A DNA stretch of 64,000 bases from Chryseobacterium pennipullorum. GTDB lineage: Bacteria; Bacteroidota; Bacteroidia; Flavobacteriales; Weeksellaceae. Shown one piece after another: positions 58,522 through 64,000 of the stretch. A model generated the notes under the pieces. The model searched no databases. It worked only from the letters and a program-made list of their open reading frames with translations, and was not told the DNA's origin. Location of the stretch: NCBI RefSeq assembly GCF_003384725.1, contig NZ_QNVV01000022.1, positions 1 to 64,000 of the forward strand, written 5' to 3'. Within the stretch, counting starts at the first letter, position 1, and every line of letters begins with the position of its first letter. The translations under genes were made by a program, and so were the position numbers.

Positions 58522-59598
58522 ATGATGAATAAAGAACAGATAAGCAGTGTTGCCATCAAGCAGATTTCTTTGCTTGCCATTATTCTGGTATTGACAGGTT
58601 TGGTCTGTTTTAATCTGGCATTGTTTATTCCATCGGTATTAGGTGCCATTACCATATATGTCGTGTGCAGGAAGTATAATTTTTATCTGCAGGACGAAAG
58701 AAAATGGAAACCTTCGCTTGCAGCATTTGCCCTGATGTTCGCAAGTCTTATCGTGCTGATTCTGCCTATTTATTTTATTGCAGATCTGATTATTGATAAG
58801 CTTGGAAATGCTCAGGCATATATGGCAAAGTTCAATGTTTTCCTGGACAAAATACACTCCTATATCTATGAAAAAGTAGGGTTTGACATCCTGAGCAGGG
58901 AAAATATGACAAAGCTGAAAGATGCTGTAGGAAGATTTTCAACGTCTGCACTCAGCGGAACTTTCAACACGCTGACAGTAATCATGTCGATGTATTTTAT
59001 TCTGTATTTTATGCTGGAAAAACCGAGGTTATTTGAAAGAATCCTTACTTCTTCGGCACCTTTGAAAAGATCCAACATTTCGTTGATCGGGGATAAAATG
59101 CGGAAACTGATTATGGCCAATGCGATCGGAATTCCCGTAGTTGCTGTAGGACAGGGAATTGTTTCATTTATCGGATATCTTATTTTCGGTGCCCCGGGAG
59201 CAGTGTTGCTTTTTGCCCTGACAGCGGCAGCATCAGTAATTCCTGTCGTAGGAACTGCGATTATCTATGTCCCGGTGTGTATCTTTATGATTGCCGAAGG
59301 AAATACAGCACAGGGACTTGGTCTGGCTATTTATTGTGTAGTAGTGGTAGGTCTTACCGACAACCTGCTCCGCTTCACTCTGTTGAAAAAACTGGAAAAT
59401 ATCCATCCGCTGAATACCGTCTTCGGAATCATCATGGGGATGAATCTCTTTGGTTTTATGGGGCTTATTTTTGGACCTATTCTGATTTCATTCACTCTTC
59501 TGCTGATCCAGATCTACAGAAATGAATTTTCAGATGAGAATACACCGCCCGATTTAGAACTGCCCAATGAGCCTGATCTTGAGAACAAACTAATTTAA
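58522..59598 (+). CDS. AI-2E family transporter
   Basis: The 358-residue membrane protein matches the AI-2E (PerM/TqsA) family: paired N-terminal helices (AIILVLTGLVCFNLALFIPSV), a cytoplasmic helical region with LDKIHSYIYEKVGFD, and a conserved C-terminal half with VAVGQGIVSFIGYLIFGAPGAVLLF, SVIPVVGTAIIYVP and GIIMGMNLFGFMGLIFGPILISFTLLL. Members export small molecules or act as ion antiporters; autoinducer export is only one suggestion. It lies 14 bp after the previous membrane gene, so one operon is likely. Confidence 0.9.
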   Translation: MMNKEQISSVAIKQISLLAIILVLTGLVCFNLALFIPSVLGAITIYVVCRKYNFYLQDERKWKPSLAAFALMFASLIVLILPIYFIADLIIDKLGNAQAYMAKFNVFLDKIHSYIYEKVGFDILSRENMTKLKDAVGRFSTSALSGTFNTLTVIMSMYFILYFMLEKPRLFERILTSSAPLKRSNISLIGDKMRKLIMANAIGIPVVAVGQGIVSFIGYLIFGAPGAVLLFALTAAASVIPVVGTAIIYVPVCIFMIAEGNTAQGLGLAIYCVVVVGLTDNLLRFTLLKKLENIHPLNTVFGIIMGMNLFGFMGLIFGPILISFTLLLIQIYRNEFSDENTPPDLELPNEPDLENKLI

Positions 59599-59609
59599 TT
59601 ATAAAAAAC

Positions 59610-59849
59610 GTGGAAGGACTGAATCCTGAAATATTGAGAGAGATTTGTGCTGTAAGAATGCCTTTTGGAAAGTATGAAGGTACCATTCTGGCAGACCTGC
59701 CGGTAAGTTACCTGGAATGGTTTCTCCGCAATGGTGGAATGCCCAAAGGAAAACTGGGAATGCAGCTTTCAACGGTTTATGAAATCAAATTGAATGGTCT
59801 CACGGACTTGCTGATTCCTATCCGGGCATCTGTGAGGAATGGTTTGTAA
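59610..59849 (+). CDS. DUF3820 protein
   Basis: The 79-residue protein starts at a GTG (59610) and fits the DUF3820 family (PF12843), whose pattern MPFGKYEGTILADLPVSYLEWFLRNGG is clear here. The family was named after a quorum-sensing-regulated factor, but no function is proven. It lies 11 bp after the transporter gene, so it is probably the last gene of that operon. Confidence 0.85.
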   Translation: MEGLNPEILREICAVRMPFGKYEGTILADLPVSYLEWFLRNGGMPKGKLGMQLSTVYEIKLNGLTDLLIPIRASVRNGL

Positions 59850-59872
59850 GATCTTTGAAACATCATATACTA

Positions 59873-59903
59873 ATTTCGGCGGCATCGAAGATGCCGCCGA
59901 AAT
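59873..59903. terminator. Hairpin between the DUF3820 gene and uvrB
   Basis: Perfect 14-bp arms ATTTCGGCGGCATC and GATGCCGCCGAAAT with loop GAA, between convergent genes. The T runs are short, but the stem is long and GC-rich. Confidence 0.75.
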
Positions 59904-59917
59904 AGTTTGCTTTATAA

Positions 59918-61909
59918 TCAGGCCTTTAGGGCTGCGATTTCATCTCTGAGTTTAGCTGCTTTTATGAAATCAAGGTTTTTAGCAGCTGATTCCATCTCTT
60001 TCTGCATCTGGTTGATCATCTTTTCTATATCTTCACTGGCATAGCTGGCTTTAGTTTCAGCTACTTTTTGAAGAATTTCCTTCTGGGTGTATTTCTCATC
60101 AGGGAAATCCTTGCTTCTACCTACCAGGCTTTCAGATATCTTCTTATTTAAAGCTTTTGGCTGCAATCCGTGCTCTTCATTGTACTGCATTTGTTTGGCC
60201 CGGCGGTATTCTGTCTCATCCAGTGTGGCTTGCATGGATTTGGTGATTTTGTCAGCGTACATGATGGCCTTTCCATTGATGTTCCTTGCGGCACGCCCTA
60301 CTGTCTGGATCATCGATCTTCTGCTCCGAAGCATTCCTTCTTTGTCAGCATCCAGAATAGCAACAAGTGAAACTTCCGGTAAGTCAAGTCCCTCTCTTAA
60401 AAGGTTAACACCAATCAGAACATCAAAAATTCCCAAACGCAGATCCTGCATAATCTGGATACGCTCCAGGGTTTCCACATCAGAATGGATGTATCTGGTC
60501 CGGATCCCGAATTTTGTGAAGTATTTCGTCAGTTCTTCTGCCATTTTCTTGGTCAGTGTCGTTACCAGAACCCTCTCATCAGCATCGGCTCTTTTCTGGA
60601 TCTCTTCCATCAGGTCATCGATTTGATTTAAGGTTGGTCTTATCTCAATGATAGGATCAAGAAGACCTGTAGGGCGGATAATCTGTTCAATATAGGCACC
60701 TCCGGTTTTTTCAAGCTCATAATCCGCAGGTGTTGCAGAAACGTAAATAACCTGGTTTTGCATCCCTTCAAATTCCTCAAACTTCAAAGGTCTGTTGTCC
60801 ATGGCTGCAGGAAGTCTGAAACCATATTCTACCAATGCCTCTTTTCTGCTCCGGTCACCGCCATACATGGCGTGTACCTGGGGTACTGTCACGTGGCTTT
60901 CGTCGATTACCATTAAGAAATCTCTCGGGAAATAATCGATCAGACAGAAGGGTCTTGTACCTGGAAGTCTTCCATCCAGGTATCTGGAGTAGTTCTCAAT
61001 TCCCGAGCAGTATCCCAGTTCTTTAATCATTTCGAGATCGAGTTCTGTCCTTTCCTGAAGTCTCTTGGCTTCAAGTGGTTTTTCAATAGAATTGAAAAAA
61101 TCTACCTGCTTTACCATATCATCCTGAATCTCTCTGATAGCCCCGTTTAAGGTTTCTTTTGAGGTTACAAAAAGGTTGGCAGGGTAGATCTGGATCTGTT
61201 CAAAATTAGAGTCAACATTTCCTGTAACAGGATCAAAGCTTTGGATTTTTTCAATTTCATCTCCAAAAAACTGAATTCTGATCGCGTTATCTGCATAAGC
61301 CGGGAAGACATCGATTACATCTCCTTTTACACGGAATGTACCACGCTGAAACTCATTTAATGTTCGTGCATATAAGGCGTTCACTAAGGAATGGAGTAGT
61401 GCTGTTCGCGTTACCTTTTCACCAATCCCTATGGAAATTAATGATTTATGAAACTCAGTTGGGTTTCCGATACCATAAATACAGGAAACAGATGCTACGA
61501 TCAGAACATCTCTTCTTCCTGAAAGAAGACTTGCTGTAGCAGAAAGACGTAGTTTTTCTACCTCTTCATTGATGCTCAGATCCTTTTCTATATAAGTTCC
61601 GCTGGTCGCGATGTAAGCTTCCGGCTGGTAATAATCATAGTAGCTGACGAAGTATTCCACGGCATTGTCCGGAAAGAATTCCTTAAACTCCATAAAAAGC
61701 TGTGCTGCCAAGGTTTTGTTGTGTGCCAATACTAAGGTTGGCCGCTGGACATTCTGAACAACATTGGCAACAGTAAAGGTTTTTCCGGAACCGGTAACCC
61801 CCAGAAGGGTCTGGTATTTCTCGCCGATCTCTATTCCTTCAGTAAGCTTATCGATGGCCTGAGGCTGATCCCCGGTAGGTTTATATTCTGATTGAAGATT
61901 AAAATTCAT
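59918..61909 (-). CDS. uvrB: Excinuclease ABC subunit UvrB
   Basis: UvrB is the damage-verifying helicase-like subunit of nucleotide excision repair. The Walker A is GVTGSGKTFTVAN near residue 37, the beta-hairpin block YYDYYQPEAYIATSGTYIEKD follows, and motifs V and VI (GVNLLREGLDLPEV, TVGRAARN) and a C-terminal UVR domain (MINQMQKEMESAAKNLDFIKAAKLRDEI) are present. I use the ATG at 61909 (663 residues): the in-frame TTG at 61930 lies inside the -7 element TATTTTTG (61928-61935). Confidence 0.96.
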   Translation of the reverse strand: MNFNLQSEYKPTGDQPQAIDKLTEGIEIGEKYQTLLGVTGSGKTFTVANVVQNVQRPTLVLAHNKTLAAQLFMEFKEFFPDNAVEYFVSYYDYYQPEAYIATSGTYIEKDLSINEEVEKLRLSATASLLSGRRDVLIVASVSCIYGIGNPTEFHKSLISIGIGEKVTRTALLHSLVNALYARTLNEFQRGTFRVKGDVIDVFPAYADNAIRIQFFGDEIEKIQSFDPVTGNVDSNFEQIQIYPANLFVTSKETLNGAIREIQDDMVKQVDFFNSIEKPLEAKRLQERTELDLEMIKELGYCSGIENYSRYLDGRLPGTRPFCLIDYFPRDFLMVIDESHVTVPQVHAMYGGDRSRKEALVEYGFRLPAAMDNRPLKFEEFEGMQNQVIYVSATPADYELEKTGGAYIEQIIRPTGLLDPIIEIRPTLNQIDDLMEEIQKRADADERVLVTTLTKKMAEELTKYFTKFGIRTRYIHSDVETLERIQIMQDLRLGIFDVLIGVNLLREGLDLPEVSLVAILDADKEGMLRSRRSMIQTVGRAARNINGKAIMYADKITKSMQATLDETEYRRAKQMQYNEEHGLQPKALNKKISESLVGRSKDFPDEKYTQKEILQKVAETKASYASEDIEKMINQMQKEMESAAKNLDFIKAAKLRDEIAALKA

Positions 61910-61927
61910 AAAAAAGAATGTATACAA

Positions 61928-61935
61928 CAAAAATA
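61928..61935 (-). promoter_or_regulatory. -7 element (TATTTTTG) of uvrB
   Basis: Perfect TAnnTTTG match about 18 nt before the ATG at 61909. No TTG is seen in the -33 zone. Confidence 0.45.
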
Positions 61936-62053
61936 CGAAAGAAATTTTGAGACAGGATAAAGTTTTGATGGTGAATATTTTGATAATAAAAATTCAACTG
62001 ATCTATCGTAATTGCTTTTCCTTTTTCTATAGACTATTGGAGATTAAAGGATA

Positions 62054-62081
62054 TGAAAAAAGCGCTAAAGGTTTAGCGCTT
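62054..62081 (-). terminator. Terminator of the BlaR1-like gene
   Basis: Arms AAGCGCTAAA (62060-62069) and TTTAGCGCTT (62072-62081), loop GG, followed on the minus strand by six T. Confidence 0.85.
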
Positions 62082-62085
62082 GTAT

Positions 62086-63519
62086 TTAGTTGGCAAAAGT
62101 AAGAGTAGCAGGCACTTTCAATACGGAGGCTATGGCTTGTCCGTTTTGCGTGGCGGGTTTCCAGGTCGTTTCATTGCTGATAGCGGTAATCGTTCGCAGA
62201 AGCTCCCTGTTCATGGCATCATCATCTCCCGAAGTAGTAATATCGGTTGCTTTTCCCTTTGCATCAATATGGATATAGGCTGTTGATGTGATGGAGCCTT
62301 TTTTAGGAGTGAGTATACTTATATCCATGGTATTGCCTATTTTGGATCGGAGCACTTTCATTCCATCAGGATATTGGGGCTGAATAAGACCTTTGTCTGA
62401 TTCTGAATTCATGGTTATTGATGTGTTTTTACCCTCGTTGCTTAGTGTTTCAGCTGGTTTTTTTGGAGATATTGTATCCGGTATGGCTTTTACATTCTCT
62501 CTGACTTCCCTTATCGTTTCGGGCTTTTCCTGCTGAAACACGGCATTCTTATCATCCCTTTTTGAAAGTGCCGGATCCGTTTTGTTACTCAATAAGTTGT
62601 TACCATCCTCTTTGTCAAGATGCTGATTTGATCTTGTGCTTGTTATCTCTTCAGATACTGAAGGATGAGTAGCATAAATCTTTTCGGAAAATAAAAAGGT
62701 GGCTGCTATGAGTGCAGTGATACCTGCTGTTTTCCGTACGTTACTGAACTTTGTTTTTTTTGCTTTCATCATAATAAATCTTTTTTTGGTATTGTTAAAA
62801 TTAAATGAATGGGTAAGGTGTTGATTCTGGCTTGTGATAATTTCTTCGAGAATCAGATTCTGATAATCTTTCATGTTGAAGTGGTTCTGTAAAACGGCTT
62901 CATCCGCTAAAAACTCGTGATTGGTTATCATCGCTTTTTTATAGAGAAAAATAACAGGATTAAACCATGTGAAAATCTTCAGCATATCCACAAGTATTAG
63001 ATCTACGCTGTGTTTCTGATCAAGGTGGCTTTTTTCGTGCAGAAATATTCTTGGATCTATTGCGTTGTTTTGAACGTAATTTTTGCCCATATACATTGTG
63101 TTCCAGAAGCTGAAAGGAGAAAAACTCTCAGCAGTCAGGATAATCCGGTAATTCTGGTAAATCCATTGTTCTCCTTTGATCCTTTTAACTTTTATAAAGG
63201 CTGCAAGGCTTTTTATCAGCAGAAGTACTGTTACTGAAATGTATATAATCCAGACAATATGCACCCAGCTAAAACTGCTTTCATGCTGGGAACGGACAGA
63301 TACAACCTGCACGATTTCATCAATCACAAGTCCGGGCTTTTTTTCTGCTCCGAAAGCAGGCAGTGTGACTGTAATAAACGGAATCACATTAGAAAGGACC
63401 AGTGAGCTCAATAAATAAAGCCTGTTGAACCGGTACATTCTCTCTTTCTCCAGAAACATATAGTAGACGGCAATAAAGACCGAGGAGCAAAGAATAATTT
63501 TTAGAATAACAGCCTCCAT
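62086..63519 (-). CDS. M56-family (BlaR1-like) metallopeptidase with TonB-type C-terminal domain
   Basis: The 477-residue protein has N-terminal membrane helices, a zinc peptidase with HEKSH (161-165) and a later Glu in NHEFLADEAVL, another helix near 260 (ITALIAATFLFS), and a long Asn/Lys/Thr/Glu-rich stretch. The last ~80 residues (STAYIHIDAKGKATDITTSGD..., ending LKVPATLTFAN) resemble the C-terminal domain of TonB. The first half matches the BlaR1/MecR1 sensor peptidases. The classic penicillin-sensing domain is absent, so the signal is different or sensed through the tail. The blaI-like gene precedes it with a 2-bp gap. Confidence 0.85.
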   Translation of the reverse strand: MEAVILKIILCSSVFIAVYYMFLEKERMYRFNRLYLLSSLVLSNVIPFITVTLPAFGAEKKPGLVIDEIVQVVSVRSQHESSFSWVHIVWIIYISVTVLLLIKSLAAFIKVKRIKGEQWIYQNYRIILTAESFSPFSFWNTMYMGKNYVQNNAIDPRIFLHEKSHLDQKHSVDLILVDMLKIFTWFNPVIFLYKKAMITNHEFLADEAVLQNHFNMKDYQNLILEEIITSQNQHLTHSFNFNNTKKRFIMMKAKKTKFSNVRKTAGITALIAATFLFSEKIYATHPSVSEEITSTRSNQHLDKEDGNNLLSNKTDPALSKRDDKNAVFQQEKPETIREVRENVKAIPDTISPKKPAETLSNEGKNTSITMNSESDKGLIQPQYPDGMKVLRSKIGNTMDISILTPKKGSITSTAYIHIDAKGKATDITTSGDDDAMNRELLRTITAISNETTWKPATQNGQAIASVLKVPATLTFAN

Positions 63520-63521
63520 AT

Positions 63522-63893
63522 TTATTCTTTTATCTGTTCATCTATAATATCGCGGAGTTCTTTCAATTGTTTTTGGCTCAGTTTTGCATTGGATGTAAAG
63601 AATGATGCAAACTGTGTTAATGAGCTGTTGAAAAAACGGTCAATCATTGAAGTCATTTCCTCCTTGAAATATTCTCCTTTTTCTACTTTAGGGTAGTATT
63701 CTCGGGAATTTCCATACAGTGTATATCCAACAAGCTCCTTATTCTGCATTCTTTTGAGCAATGTGGCGACTGTTGTAGCAGCAGGTTTAGGATCCGGGTA
63801 TTCTTCCAGGATATCTTTCATAAAAATGTTTTTCTTCTCCCAAAGAATATCCATTAAAACCTTTTCAGAATCTGTCAATTTAATCTCTTTCAT
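63522..63893 (-). CDS. BlaI/MecI/CopY-family repressor
   Basis: The 123-residue protein has the winged-helix of BlaI-type repressors (LTDSEKVLMDILWEKKNIFMKDILEEYPDPKPAATTVATLLKRMQNKELVGYTLYGNSREYYPKV) and a C-terminal dimerisation region. In other systems the partner peptidase cleaves the repressor on signal and induces the operon. It pairs with the M56 gene, 2 bp downstream. Its promoter overlaps two inverted repeats, so it should repress its own operon. The true target genes are unknown; no beta-lactamase is in the window. Confidence 0.92.
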   Translation of the reverse strand: MKEIKLTDSEKVLMDILWEKKNIFMKDILEEYPDPKPAATTVATLLKRMQNKELVGYTLYGNSREYYPKVEKGEYFKEEMTSMIDRFFNSSLTQFASFFTSNAKLSQKQLKELRDIIDEQIKE

Positions 63894-63895
63894 TC

Positions 63896-63947
63896 TACAA
63901 TGTTGTAATTTGTTCTACAAATGTAGAATAAAATTTTTATTACACAA
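63896..63947 (-). promoter_or_regulatory. BlaI-type operator and promoter of the repressor/peptidase operon
   Basis: On the minus strand TTG (63945-63947), 19 nt, then TACATTTG (63918-63925) form a fully consensus Bacteroidetes promoter. A perfect 7-bp-arm palindrome TTCTACAAATGTAGAA (63913-63928) covers the -7 element. A second one, TACAATGTTGTA (63896-63907), lies just downstream of the likely transcription start. TACA...TGTA sites are the usual BlaI/MecI operators. Confidence 0.8.
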
Positions 63948-64000
63948 ATTTTTATGGCATTATTTTTCCATTCATTTGTATTCACCTAATCATAATACTA
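63948..64000. other. Window end without recognised features
   Basis: AT-rich sequence upstream of the BlaI promoter; I see nothing further in it. Confidence 0.5.

Noticed and set aside
62086..63519. Beta-lactam sensor BlaR1 in the strict sense
   Set aside because: The M56 peptidase matches but the penicillin-binding sensor domain is absent and replaced by a TonB-like end.
1..64000. CRISPR array, tRNA or rRNA genes
   Set aside because: No regularly spaced identical repeats, no cloverleaf-like sequence and no rRNA-like stretch were noticed by eye; a dedicated scan could still find a tRNA.

Overview
The window looks like a chromosomal segment of a Flavobacteriia bacterium of the Weeksellaceae, most likely Chryseobacterium or a close relative. 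The base composition is low in GC, several promoters fit the Bacteroidetes pattern (TTG about 19-20 nt before TAnnTTTG), and Shine-Dalgarno sequences are weak or absent. Typical Flavobacteriia proteins occur, such as GxxExxY, GH3, BrxA-type bacilliredoxin and MKNL-type bacteriocin-like peptides. The genus is inferred from these traits; no rRNA or tRNA gene was seen.

Layout. 1-516: 3' part of an IS256-family insertion sequence cut by the window edge. 0.5-3.5 kb: GH3-family protein, bacilliredoxin and a YqeY-like protein. 3.5-20.9 kb: a full division and cell-wall (dcw) cluster on the minus strand, in transcription order mraZ, rsmH, ftsL, ftsI, murE, mraY, murD, ftsW, murG, murC, ftsQ, ftsA, ftsZ, then yqeY. 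murF, ddl and ftsB are absent from it. Two accessory insertions interrupt the cluster: a GxxExxY gene framed by repeats between ftsQ and murC, and a decayed S23/four-helix-bundle gene between murE and mraY. A 10-bp-phased GTGGG array upstream of mraZ is probably the MraZ autoregulatory site.

21.1-29.1 kb: alpha/beta hydrolase, EngB GTPase and an ElaA-like acetyltransferase, then an accessory island: a small basic secreted protein, a TM2 protein, an HSDR_N (PD-(D/E)XK) protein, a response regulator, a TPR lipoprotein histidine kinase, a 59-residue peptide and a divergent single-pass membrane protein. The HSDR_N gene and the divergent gene carry the same 16-bp palindrome pattern, TTACGG-N4-CCGTAA, exactly 21 nt before a -7-like octamer. 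This suggests a small two-component regulon that has not been named as far as I know.

29.1-30.8 kb: msrA and a ROK kinase. 30.9-41.2 kb: an iron/siderophore uptake block with three PepSY membrane proteins, three TonB-dependent receptors and an unlisted 54-residue membrane protein, led by a promoter with a Fur-like box. 41.4-46 kb: secA, a DUF2795 protein and a nucleotide-sugar epimerase. 46-51.5 kb: DUF2797 protein, a large AsmA-like membrane-anchored protein, two small proteins and a radical SAM protein. 51.6-52.6 kb: three Cys-containing GG-leader-like peptides, each a separate unit. 52.6-64 kb: an iron/2-oxoglutarate oxygenase, menD, pabC/pabB, two membrane proteins, an AI-2E family transporter, a DUF3820 protein, uvrB, and a BlaI/BlaR1-like pair whose promoter carries inverted repeats typical of BlaI operators.
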